A model generated the notes under the pieces. That model did not search any database, was not told where the DNA came from, and worked only from the letters and a program-made list of their open reading frames with translations. Source: Trigonopsis variabilis (lineage: Eukaryota; Ascomycota; Trigonopsidomycetes; Trigonopsidales; Trigonopsidaceae). Taken from it: DNA of 64,000 nt. Numbering within the stretch: the stretch's first letter is position 1; each line of letters begins with the position of its first letter. The stretch is from assembly GCA_003707065.3 (NCBI GenBank), contig PPXM03000012.1, positions 62,001-126,000 on the forward strand. The letters are read 5' to 3'. A program made the position numbers and the translations under genes. This document shows positions 11,910 to 22,202 of the stretch, in pieces.

Positions 11910-12364
11910 CAGCTGACTGATCATACGGGATCCCTATTGTTCCAAGGGACTGTACAGTATTTATATAATCTCTGCCATACTTTCCCCGCTTGATCAACGC
12001 ACAAATTAGGCCCCCTCCCACGGCACTGGGATAACCTTGCCTTTGTAGCGGTGTGTCCGACGGTATCGGTCATTGTTCTCACTAGCTCTATTCCCGCCAC
12101 AGCCTTGCCACAGTTTGTGACTCTTGCTAACCACAAAATGGAGGAGCCAGTAGCTATTTTCTATGTGCAGTCATCTTCATCGATTGCTGGTTGGTCTCAT
12201 TATCAGTCATAAGGAACCCTGAGTCATGCGAGTCATGGGTCATAATTTTGCGGTGCCTGATCAAGGCTATTGACGGCCCCATGATCGGGAATGCCGAAAC
12301 AGAAGATCCATCGTTGGCCTGGTGCATAAGTAGACTCGACCTGCCAGACCACAAAGACTGGAAC
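11910..12364. other. Intergenic region upstream of aminotransferase
   Basis: The plus strand stays open upstream of the aminotransferase ATG back to a TTG near 12191, but that stretch has no ATG and no similarity to aminotransferases. I see no CCGAGATA element and no RNA gene. Confidence 0.4.
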
Positions 12365-13641
12365 ATGTCTGCCTGGAACTGTCCTGTCTCTCAACCAGAC
12401 CCAACTTTTGCTCTTGCTGAGCTCTGCCAACAAGACAAGTCATGCATCAAGGTGGATCTAACCATCGGTGCTTATCGAGACGAGCGAGGAAAACCCTGGA
12501 TCTTGCCAGTAGTGAAGAAGGTAAGAATCCTCCAGCATGAAATAAGGACTTTATCTAACGATAGGCTACACAAATGCTGGAAAATGATCCCGACTTGTCC
12601 TACGAGTATTTGCCAATCATTGGTCTGCCTTCCTTTTTGACCTCTGCTGCCCGACTGGTTTTTGCGCATGAAAAAGGCATAGAAGAAGAGCGCCTAGCTT
12701 CTGTTCAGACCATATCTGGCACTGGTGCCTTGCATCTAGCGGCCGAATTCATCTCAAACTTCCCACCCAGGGATTTTGAGGGTTCCAGACCGCTTGTATA
12801 CCTGTCGAATCCCACGTGGGCAAACCATGAACCAATTTTCCAGATGGCTGGATTTAACATACGGCGGTACAATTACATCGACAAGGATACCATGACTCTG
12901 GACATGAATTCCATCGTGTCATCGCTGTCTACAGCTCCCAAAGGGGCGGTGGTGGTTCTTCATGCCTGTGCTCATAATCCAACCGGTTTGGACCCTAGCG
13001 GCGAGCAGTGGAAAACTATTGCTGATATAATAGAGGGGCGAAAGCTGATACCGCTGTTCGACTGTGCCTATCAAGGCTTTGCTACCGGAGACCTCGATCG
13101 CGACGTCTTTGCAGTGCGATATTTTGCCTTGCGAGGACTCGAACTGATCGCGTGCCAGTCCTTCTCCAAGAACTTTGGGCTCTATGGCCAACGGGTCGGC
13201 GCCGTCCACTTTCTCACCAAGACAAAGCAGGCTGCTAAAGCCACTCAGTCGCAGCTGGCCCACCTCGCGCGCTCGGAGATCTCATGCCCACCACGGTTTG
13301 GAGCCCAGATCGTCGCCTTGGTCCTCAACGATAAAAACCTCTACTCGCAGTGGACTCTCAATGTCAAAGCAATGGCGGCGCGAATCCAGGAAATGAGGCT
13401 TCTCCTCTTCAAGCGACTGTCTGCCCTCAAAACTCCCGGTGACTGGAGCTATTTAGTGAACCAGATTGGGATGTTTGGCTATGTGAATCTGACGCCAGAA
13501 CAAGTAGAACGGTTGCGGGTAGACTACCATATCTATATGCCTCGATCTGGCCGGATCAGCATCGCCGGACTGAACCACACAAATATGAATTATTTTGCCC
13601 GTTCTCTCGACGAAGTCATTCGGAACAACGAAAAGCTCTAA
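12365..13641 (+). CDS. AAT2: Aspartate aminotransferase, cytosolic type
   Basis: Exons 12365-12520 and 12565-13641 (44-nt intron); 410 aa, the normal length for fold-type I aspartate aminotransferases. It interconverts aspartate + 2-oxoglutarate and oxaloacetate + glutamate using PLP. Visible landmarks are VDLTIGAYRDE near the N-terminus, HACAHNPTG, and the PLP-lysine region SQSFSKNFGLYGQRVG at about residue 250. ATG 12365 gives a start typical of cytosolic isoforms, with no presequence. It ends in -EKL, which is not a standard peroxisomal signal. It converges with FOX2, 90 bases apart. Its place beside the hydantoinase-like genes could mean it handles the amino acid released, but it lacks the CCGAGATA promoter element. 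Confidence 0.92.
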
Positions 13642-13731
13642 GACCCTCCTAGTTATTACCTGTACCAATATTTAACCCGTCTCGATGACACGGCTACGTA
13701 GTGTTCGCTCATATTTTATTCCATTACTTAA

Positions 13732-16438
13732 TCACAGTTTAGCTTGATTGGCATACTCAATAGCAGCATCAGAGATGGCCACCGTGTTACGCTCCACGAC
13801 CTTGGTCTGGAACAGGACTCGGGGTCCCTCCTTCCACGCTTCAACTCGTAACGTCTCGCCAGGGAAAACATGTGAACTGAAACGGACTTTTATACTCTTA
13901 AAAGGACCGAACTTATCGGCAAGCAGCTTGCCAGAAATGCCAAAGCTGCACAAGCCATGAAGAATAGGGCGAGGGAATTTCGCCAGGGCTGCGAATTGCG
14001 GGTCAATGTGAAGAGGGTTGTAATCTCCCGAGAGACGGTAAATCGCTGCTTGGTCGGGGCTGGTTCGATATTCACTCACAAAATCGGGCTCACGATCAGG
14101 GATCTTGTACGATTTAGTCGCAGGGCCAAAGTCCTTACCCTTGGTTGGGCCACCGAATCCACCCGACCCGCGGAGGAAGATAGTCGAGATGTTTCTAAAG
14201 AACGCGTTTCCATCGGTATCCTTAGTCACCGTCTCGGTGACGACCACCGCAGCCTTCTGCTTGTCAACGACATCGACAATCTTCTCGGTAGAAACCAACT
14301 GGGCAGATTCAGGCAAAGGCCATTTAAGAATCTCAAGGTATTGTCCACCATGAAGCAAGGTCTGGGGATTGAATCTAGGAACGGCTGAGGCAAAGTCAAC
14401 CATAGCGTCGAATCCAGGAATAACGCCAAAAGTTGGAACCACCGTGAAGTCATCAGATCCTTCGTAGACGTATTGTAACTCATTGGCCCTGGCTCCCACG
14501 CCGATATTGTACAAGATAAGATCCCGGTGAGTATAGTTGTACTCAACGGGCTCACTGTCAACGCCAATGACTTTGCTTCGATCAGCTTCCTCTGAAGAGC
14601 CCTCTTCGCCCCATTTCTGGATATTAGCCAAGATGGCAGAAAAGGCTTCTTGAGAAGAGGAGGGATTGGTGGGCTCAAAGTCGAAATTGGTGATATCCTT
14701 CCACTTCGAGGCAATGAGCTCCGAGGTAAGCTCCTTGTTGACGTTAAATCCAACGCCATGAGTCCGTTGCCAGCGTGTGTTTCCAATCCATCCACTACCG
14801 ACTTCAAAGATCTGTCCGCTAGCAGGGGTCTCTTCAGCAACCAACAACGCAGCAAATGGAGCCACGTACTCGGGTTTGAGTTTTTGAACAATCTCTTCAG
14901 GCATGATCGTTCGGGTCATGGCAGTTCCAGCATTAGGAGCAATAGCATTGACCTTGATATTGTACTTTTTACCCTCCATAGCCAGTGTCTTGGCCAATCC
15001 GACAACTCCCAGTTTGGCAGCAGAGTAGTTGGCCTGACCAAAACTGCCGTAGATGCCCGAAGTGGAGGACGTGTTGAGAATACGTCCATACTTCTGCTGG
15101 AGGAAAATAGGCCATACGGCCTTGCACATCTTATAAGATCCTCGGAGATGGACAGCATAGACTTGATCCCACTGCTGCTCGGTCATGTTGGCAAACGATT
15201 TGTCTCGAAGGATACCAGCATTGTTGATAAGGATATGGACGGTTCCAAAAGCCTCAACTGCAGTCTTGACAACAGCGTCTCCATCTTCGACCGAGTGTTT
15301 GTCTGCCACAGCCTGGCCGCCCTGAGATTTAATCTCTTCCACGACGGCGTCAGGATTCCCAAGATCGTTGACGACCACCTTGGCACCAAGCTTAGCCAAG
15401 AGAAGGGCATAGGTGCGACCTAGACCGCCACCAGCTCCGGTAACAATGGCAACTTTATCTTTGAAAGAGATGGCTTCACCCGGGATGTTGGTCTTGAGAT
15501 GAGCTGCCTCCTCCAAAAGATCAATAAAGTTATTTGGTCCACTAGGATACTGAGGATCCTTTGAGAAATCGACCACTTCGGGCCATCGCTTCAAGATGGC
15601 GCCTGGAGTCAAACTGTCATCGGTAGCAAAGATAGCTCCATTACTTCGTTGCCATCTGGTCTGAGAGACCCAACCCCCAGCGGTTTCGAAAATGGCACCA
15701 TTGGAGTCGGTTTGGTTGGAACACAGGTAGCCAACCACAGGAGCCACCTTATCAGGGTTCAGATGTTTTAACAAATCTTCAGGCATGACGGTAGCAGTCA
15801 TTCTACTGGCAGCAATGGGGCAAATTGCGTTGGAGATAATATTGTATTTAGCGCCCTCTTTAGCCAAAGTCTCTGTGAAACCCACAAGGGCCAGTTTAGC
15901 AGCCGAATAGTTAGCCTGGCCAAAAGAGCCATAAAGACCAGAAGCAGACGTAGTATTAATCACTCTTCCATATTTCTGTTTACGGAAATAGGGCCAAGCA
16001 GCTCGCGTGGTCTTGAACGCTCCTTTAAGATGAACCAAATTGACGAGATCCCAATCCTGATCTGACATCTTACGGAACGATATGTCGCGTAGAATTCCAG
16101 CATTGTTGATCAAGATGTGGATCGAGCCAAAGGTTTTAACTGCAGTCTCAATGATCTTGTCGCCATATTCGACCGAATCGTAATTCGCCACAGCCTGGCC
16201 ACCAAGAGCCTTAATTTCTTCCACTACCTTATCAGCCGCCTTGAAAGTTAGCAATTGATCGTATTCGTACGAGTGCACTCACTCTGTGGCCAGCGCTGTC
16301 TCCTTTCAGAGATCCACCAAGATCGTTGACGACGACTTTGGCGCCACGGGAGCCGAAAAATAAGGCATACGCTCTTCCAAGGCCACCGCCAGCACCGGTG
16401 ACCACGACAACCTGATCATCATAACGGATATTCGGCAT
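13732..16438 (-). CDS. FOX2: Peroxisomal multifunctional beta-oxidation protein (hydratase-dehydrogenase)
   Basis: Exons 16283-16438 and 13732-16239 (43-nt intron); 887 aa. It converts trans-2-enoyl-CoA to 3-ketoacyl-CoA via the D-3-hydroxy intermediate in peroxisomes. It has two short-chain dehydrogenase domains, each with [10 protein letters not shown] and a NYSAAK active site (first roughly residues 5-255, second from about 310), then a linker and a MaoC-type hydratase-2 domain. The hydratase signature [12 protein letters not shown] and HGLCSFG lie near residue 800. The protein ends in AKL, a peroxisomal targeting signal 1. The start chosen is MPNIRYDDQ, typical for the family; an in-frame upstream ATG at 16606 would add 56 basic residues. 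No SCP2 domain is present, as usual in fungi. A single CCTCGG-type site (16518-16523), like that of Far fatty-acid regulators, lies just upstream. Confidence 0.95.
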
Positions 16439-17049
16439 GATTCGCTTATACTTGACGTCCAATCCACCGACTTTAAGAAAGGATCGAGTGGGGATGATGA
16501 CGGCGGGGGGGTTACAACCGAGGGCTGATTTTGCGGGGAACCAGGGCAACCAGTTCACCCGAGACAACCGACGGTGGAACATGTGATAGTCTAACCGTCT
16601 GAACATGGCCCTGCAAACGCAAATATCAGGAATAAGCGATCCTAGAAGACGTAGGTAAGTCTACTTCTACGTTGGGATGGGCAGTCTCTATTCCCCCGCA
16701 TACTTTCTCTTCCCCGCAAAAAGGGATTGGTGACAACGACGCGGGGAAGTCGGTGCCAACTACGAAGGGACCAGAGTTAGTGGGTCTTATTTCCGATGTA
16801 GAACTAGCCGCTCTGAGACTGACCTGCATTTCATGTCAAGTGGCACATGTGTGTAGGGCGAAAGTAAGAGCGGACGGAGAGAGGCCCGGTTGCACATGCG
16901 AGGTCTGGCGCTGGAAAAGACAATGCGCATGTCACCCAAAGAGGAACAGTGACGGTGGCTCTTGTGATCTTCACATGATCCGGCTACTTGCAAAATAATC
17001 TCACAGGCTAACTGGTTCTATGAACCTAGCAAGACAGAAGGATTGGGCA
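16439..17049. other. Intergenic region between FOX2 and the small Zn2Cys6 gene
   Basis: Contains the in-frame upstream extension of FOX2 (to 16606) and a stretch with CCCCGCA-type words near 16697-16721. No gene or RNA was recognised. Confidence 0.4.
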
Positions 17050-17926
17050 TCAGAGGTCGGCGCAGTCGACTGACGAGAGGTTTCTAACGAGGCCTTCTTT
17101 GAAAACAGAGAAGAGCCGATCCACATACCCCAAGAGATCGGTCTGATCCGGAGGATCCAGTTTCGTCCCGGACGAATGCTCTGGCTGGCAATCGACTGAA
17201 TCTGCAATATACCAATTTTCACGAGGCCCCTGGGCTATGGCGTACGTGCCTAGTGGGCTATCGTATTCGCACGGCGCCAAGTGGACGTCCGATAGATCAA
17301 CTGGATCTTGGAATGTATCGAATTCATCAAGCGGGCGGAGAAAGATATCGTCGGTGGCGCAGGAACCAGGGGCTGGGAAAAGCTCGCCGCAAGAGCCATC
17401 GCTAGTACCAGGACCAGAAAACCAGCAGTCCTTAGTGCATGACTCAACCGCGTCTGTCTTGTCCGGCATAGGGAAGACTTCCAAGTAAGATTCAGGTGGT
17501 GTGTCCCTTTCATGCCGTCGAGGCTTTGTACCTCCTTTACTTCGCCTTTTCTCGCTTTGTTCTTTCCGCGTATACGTGCAAGGAACGACTTGCATATGTT
17601 TTCGCAGAAAATACCCTTCGCAAGCTTCAATTAGTTCTTCCTCATCATCCAGGGCACTTACTTTTGCAAACCCCTTGTCTTTCATCGCACTTCATCAGTC
17701 AGTTACCCCCCTCTGGTCAACTTACCTTGACCTTTCGCCTTCGGCAGCCGTCGCACCCTGTTATCGTCCGTCTCTTCTTGATCTTGTCCCTTGGAGCCTT
17801 CTCCCGCTCTCGATATCTCCGAGGGACTATTAAGTTTTCATCTCCTCTGCTCACCTCTCTGGCTGGCGGAGTAGCTTCAGAGTCCATTCGGAATTTCCCA
17901 GCGGGCGCTTCGCTTGCTCCATCCAT
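17050..17926 (-). CDS. Small Zn2Cys6 protein with a long last zinc-cluster loop
   Basis: Three exons: 17726-17926, 17662-17689 (28 nt) and 17050-17624, with introns of 36 and 37 nt; 267 aa. The two introns sit inside the zinc cluster. Only the spliced product carries all six cysteines: residues 58, 61, 68, 75, 78 and 92 (C-x2-C-x6-C-x6-C-x2-C-x13-C). The last loop of 13 exceeds the usual 6-9. A basic RRYREREKAPRDKIKKRR stretch precedes the cluster. The rest is acidic and Pro/Ser-rich, without a recognisable middle-homology region. It is probably a DNA-binding regulator, and it lies upstream of FOX2 on the same strand, though a role in fatty-acid control is only a guess. Confidence 0.75.
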
Positions 17927-18895
17927 TTCTCTTTACCTTTAATTTATAGTCTCTCTACTTGTCTTTTTGTCTTCCTCTGCTCTCTCCTTTGTCGCAATCC
18001 TGGTGTCCTGACAAATTCTGTCCCTATGCTGATCTTACAACTTAACTTTAAAGTCCTTTCACATCTTGAGCGTACTGCGCATAGTAATTGCCTCCTTGAG
18101 GGCCTCAATAAATCGCTCTTCCTAAGCACCAATTCATCCGTGGCTGCTTATATAGTGTGGTACGGTACGAGCTACAGAGCGGCGGTCTTCTCTTGAGCAA
18201 TCTCTCCACATTCTGGTCCTACAGAAGCTTCTACGGTAGAATCTTACGTCCCCGCGGTTAGCTCCAACTTATCTTGGGGCGGTTCTGTTGACAATGCAGG
18301 TCGTGACCAGTGGCCCTATTGTTCATTTGAGCAACGCCCTGCGGCGATGACGTATACTTTATTCCAGACACAAGGTAGCGCTCCACTCTAATCGATAGAC
18401 GAGTTAGGGGATGATCCAATGCAGAATACTACTGGACCGCGATAACCAGCACTTGTCTCTGGCTAAGCAATTTTTGCTTACTACATTAAGGAATTTCCTT
18501 CCGAGAGAGATGAGATGGCGTGCTCGACGAGCAAGATGTCTGCTTCGAGAGTGACGTTTACTTAACCCCGATTCCTGTCTCTAACAAGAACGTTTACCGT
18601 TAACCCTATGATGGAACTTGTTAATAATCGGTAATGGCTCAACGACAGTCCAGAAGTTTATTCGCAAAACAGGTATTATTGTAGAGATATCATTCCTGAA
18701 GAAGTGCTAAATCGTACATGCTTTTAACGTGAACCATAGAAAGACGATCCATAGAACGACGCCCGTTCATCAACTCGTACTAGTGGTGTTTCCACTCAGC
18801 CGATCCCTGGCTCATATCCTGGGTTACTATGCAGCCTGAAAAAGAGTTTAGGCTACGATACTTATCACAATCGCATTGTCAGCTTTTGCAATGCC
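17927..18895. other. Intergenic region
   Basis: Nearly 1 kb with no supported gene. The right part (about 18310-18890) is A/T- and T-tract-rich with no open frame of note. A TGACGTA (CREB/ATF-like) word is near 18348. Confidence 0.4.
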
Positions 18896-20740
18896 CTAGC
18901 CGCTACCCTCCACCTCTGTCGCTGTCAGTCGACACATGGGACATGAGTTCCTTCCCGTCGTGAGCCATTCGTCTAGACACGCCCGGTGGAAATAGTGGCC
19001 ACAGCTGGACAATTGTCGGCATTCCTCATCTTGCTCGTACTCGCAGAGACAGATCAGGCATTTGTCCCCGTTGTTTATCGGTAACGACCCGTCTCCAACA
19101 CGCGAAACCCCTCCAATTGCATCGACATCCTGTTGGCTCGCCGTCACTGGCTTGCCGGTTCCAACCATCATCGACAACATCAATACATCTTCATAACTGG
19201 GCCGGTCAGAAAACAGGCTTGGGGTAGTCAATAAGGGATGGTCTTCGGGATAGCTTCCTCCCAATACATAGATGATCCATGACTGCGTACCTCGGTGCTG
19301 GTCGTCTTCTCGCGAGCCTTCCGAGCTCTCGCTCGTTGCATTGGAATCCACCGGCTCGGCCGTGCCCCCATCTCCATCGTCATCAAAGCTAAAGTATTCG
19401 CTCTCGCCGTCCGCTTCACCCTGCTGTCGCCGCCGCCTGATCCTCTCTTGTAACATCTCGGCGACGTTGGACGCGCTCAAACCAGGAACGGTGTTGATGA
19501 GCTCATCAACTTGACGGTCTCGACGCGATGGCGAAGGGTTCGGGATTGATCGGATTCCCACAATAATCACAGGGACCGTGCGTGGTCCTTGGCTACTCTC
19601 ACTACTTAAGGGACCAAAACGGAACATTCGGAAAAAATTCAACGTTAACGGATCTCCAAAGTCTGAGGGGTCTAGAGGCGGTTCTGGCACAGCATTCGCA
19701 GATTCCTGACGACTTTGACGGAAGTTCAAGTCATAGTTCCCGCTTCGTAGCTCTTGAGCGAGTCGACCGTCAGCTAAGCTACGCAAGAAACTTTCAAAAC
19801 TTCCGTCAGTGGAGCCAAAATCACGGTTTGCAAAGTCGGGGGTATAGGATGTATCAAAAGAGCCCGGGCTCTGGGAGTTCGCAGCAGATCCAATTAACGA
19901 TACGGCAGTCCCAAAAGCGGCCACCGACAGTAGCCTTGAGAGCATCGCAGCTTGGTCCTCTCCAGGACGAAGTCCAGGAGAGGTGTCAGCTCCTGCCGCG
20001 GTGGAAGCACCGCCAGGGGCGCCACTGCTGGGAGCCGATCGATCTTCCGAAGACAGTGACGGTAAAACAGGGCCTCGAAGATGCTCCCTCACTCGAGCAA
20101 ACCTATCTCTTAAGGATGATGACGAAATGGATCGAGGGACATGACTTGGTGGCTGAAAATCAGAAGGCCGCTGTTGTTGTGGCTGAGAAGGAGGCGGGGA
20201 TGGCGGATCATAGGCGGGAGGACGGGAGGATGAGGACTGAGGAGACATTATTGGTCGAGAAGCAGAACGGGGAATACTAGCATTAGAGGAACTGGCGTTG
20301 TTATTGGAATTTTCGCTCGTCGATTCATCAGGAGACGTGGTTCGGGGCCGCGAGTACTGCTGCCCATTTGTAGGAGGAGAGGTTGCTATGCGCTTTTGAC
20401 TGTTTTGTCGTGAACCGTGTACTGAGGATGGTAGTCGTCTGGAACTTCGACCGCGGTTGGAGGGAGACCGCTGGATAGACGTCGAGGAGCCAGCAGAAGA
20501 CGAAGTAGAGGATCCCGAAAAGGAAGAAGGCATGCGTAAATGAGGTCGTAATGATGATAATGCTCGTCGAGGCATCCAGCGCCCGGTGGTGGAGCTCGAC
20601 GAAGACGATCCAGCTTCAGACGGACTGGGCAGTGCGGTCTCCTCATCACGGGACGACTGATTAGTGGAAAGTCGTCCTGTTGGCCCGGGAGAAGACGACC
20701 GGTGAAGAAATTGGCGCTGCTGAGACGCAGATTGGCCCAT
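18896..20740 (-). CDS. RING-H2 finger protein, predicted N-myristoylated
   Basis: Single exon, 614 aa from ATG 20740. The C-terminal residues 561-603 form a RING-H2 finger (C-x2-C...CGHYFH...C-x2-C), the signature of an E3 ubiquitin ligase. A conserved block before it (SWIIYVLGGSYPEDHP and following) matches a family of filamentous-fungal RING proteins I recognise but cannot name. The first 300 residues are Ser/Pro/Gln-rich and probably disordered. I chose ATG 20740 because it gives MGQSAS, a good N-myristoylation consensus, and because the upstream codons look like untranslated sequence. Membrane attachment is predicted from the motif only. Confidence 0.8.
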   Translation of the reverse strand: MGQSASQQRQFLHRSSSPGPTGRLSTNQSSRDEETALPSPSEAGSSSSSSTTGRWMPRRALSSLRPHLRMPSSFSGSSTSSSAGSSTSIQRSPSNRGRSSRRLPSSVHGSRQNSQKRIATSPPTNGQQYSRPRTTSPDESTSENSNNNASSSNASIPRSASRPIMSPQSSSSRPPAYDPPSPPPSQPQQQRPSDFQPPSHVPRSISSSSLRDRFARVREHLRGPVLPSLSSEDRSAPSSGAPGGASTAAGADTSPGLRPGEDQAAMLSRLLSVAAFGTAVSLIGSAANSQSPGSFDTSYTPDFANRDFGSTDGSFESFLRSLADGRLAQELRSGNYDLNFRQSRQESANAVPEPPLDPSDFGDPLTLNFFRMFRFGPLSSESSQGPRTVPVIIVGIRSIPNPSPSRRDRQVDELINTVPGLSASNVAEMLQERIRRRRQQGEADGESEYFSFDDDGDGGTAEPVDSNATSESSEGSREDDQHRGTQSWIIYVLGGSYPEDHPLLTTPSLFSDRPSYEDVLMLSMMVGTGKPVTASQQDVDAIGGVSRVGDGSLPINNGDKCLICLCEYEQDEECRQLSSCGHYFHRACLDEWLTTGRNSCPMCRLTATEVEGSG

Positions 20741-21827
20741 TGGGATTTGACGTGGCGGCGGGCAGTTGTGTGTCTGGGAAGGTCGCCGGTGGGAAGGGCA
20801 ACGTACCCACCCGGGATACCGATAAAGACTACGGTGAACAAACACTGTTTCGAGTCTTGGGGTGGCAAAGGGGTACAACGCGCATATCAAACCTCAGATG
20901 CTTGATCCAGATTAGCACAGTGAAAGTTCTGAGGCACTGCTTATAAATTGTTTGCACAGACGCATGTTCCAGCACGCCTGGCGCGATGTTCCAGATTGGC
21001 TGATACAAAACTCAGCCAAGGGGATCTGCAGACGGGCTGCATTCGTGTAGTCAACGCGATCTACAGAAGAGCTGTATAGATGCACGCAAAGAACGAGCCG
21101 TTTGTCTAAAAAATGGGTAAATGTTCAAAGGCTGAAGATATAGTGCGAATGTTCTTTTGGTGCATTGGTCACTGACTACCCTCTTGACAAGGTTAGAGAT
21201 CTCGAGTTTGGGGCGCTAGTTAAGAATCTCGAGATGATCCATCAGTGTTTCTCTGAAAGGATCTTATTCTGCGTTGGTCGAATCTCACCTCTAGTGGAGG
21301 TGGTTATTCCAAGTCTGGTTCTTGGAGCATCTTAGACACTTAATTTGAAGTACCGTTTGGTATGATATTCTAAGTTAGGTTGCTTTGAAATCCAAGAAAC
21401 CAAATTGCAAGTGACACGAACCAAAATGGGCAAAATCATGGAACCTAAGCGCGACCTTCGCGCTCCATGGTGACCCAGCGCCAGAACAGTGTCTCCCATG
21501 GCCAGACGATCCTTCTGTAGATAGAAGCTCTACATCGTATAAGAGTATAGTCGTGACGGATATTTCAAGTCTGGTGACTGCGTAAATTTATCTCTACGAG
21601 GCTATTGACCTATGTTTATCTGACATCAAATCTTTCCCCAATAATGTATCAGTAATATACTAAATATCTGATATCATAATGGAGTCTCATGCAAAGTGCC
21701 TTCTCTTTAGGACAGACGTCTTAACAATATGGCGGTTCCACGAGATGGTGCTTGTATCGTTACTCGGGCTGTAACTCTATCCCGTTGCCAACCTTGCCTT
21801 TCTTCCTCTTCCCATTGGCTAGCAGTC
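20741..21827. other. Intergenic region with a GC-rich inverted repeat
   Basis: About 1.1 kb between the RING gene and QCR10. It contains a strong inverted repeat at 21437-21469 (separate entry) and two copies of ATCTCGAG at 21199-21206 and 21226-21233. No coding or tRNA signal was seen. Confidence 0.4.
21437..21469. repeat. Composite inverted repeat / potential hairpin
   Basis: The inner arms AGCGCGA (21448-21454) and TCGCGCT (21458-21464) are perfect, with a 3-base spacer. Outside them CATGG (21437-21441) pairs with CCATG (21465-21469), leaving a 6-base bulge on the left. It would fold as a 12-bp bulged hairpin in RNA. Function is unknown. Confidence 0.5.
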
Positions 21828-22138
21828 ATGACAGCTTTCAAAGTATGTTCCGCAATCTCCTTTTACTGACGGCAGTCCTATATTGCGGGACCTAAATATA
21901 AGGTTATACCTCATTTCCAACGATTCAGCATCTACGGAGTCAGTCGATTGTAAGTCGAAAACTGGTCCCTGCCCTAACAACCAGTGTGCCTATCCTCGCC
22001 CTCTGGGGTGGCTCGGCCGTCTTTGCCGTTGCTCTATTTGGAGAAGCTCTTCCTCGTGTTCGCAATGAGATTCTGTCTAAAATTCCTGTCATTGGCGGAT
22101 ACTGGATCAAGCATGACGACCCTGAGGACCATTTGTAA
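21828..22138 (+). CDS. QCR10: Cytochrome bc1 complex subunit 10
   Basis: Three exons, 21828-21842 (15 nt), 21876-21949 and 21985-22138, with introns of 33 and 35 nt; 80 aa. It is a small single-span accessory subunit of complex III in the mitochondrial inner membrane. After a short N-terminus comes VPILALWGGSAVFAVALFGE, then PRVRNEILSKIPVIGGYW and a C-terminus with DDPEDHL. These match the yeast and Neurospora Qcr10 pattern (LMLWGGA..., KIPLLGP, PPEDKP). Because the exons are tiny, the gene is invisible as one open frame. Both junctions keep the frame and the family alignment. Confidence 0.88.
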
Positions 22139-22202
22139 AGGGTTAGATATACAAGATGTGCAATTCAAGGGTCTTCGTTAATATTATACATGAAGTCGTA
22201 GC

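Noticed and set aside
12191-12364. In-frame upstream extension of the aspartate aminotransferase
   Set aside because: Begins with TTG, contains no ATG before 12365 and has no resemblance to a presequence.
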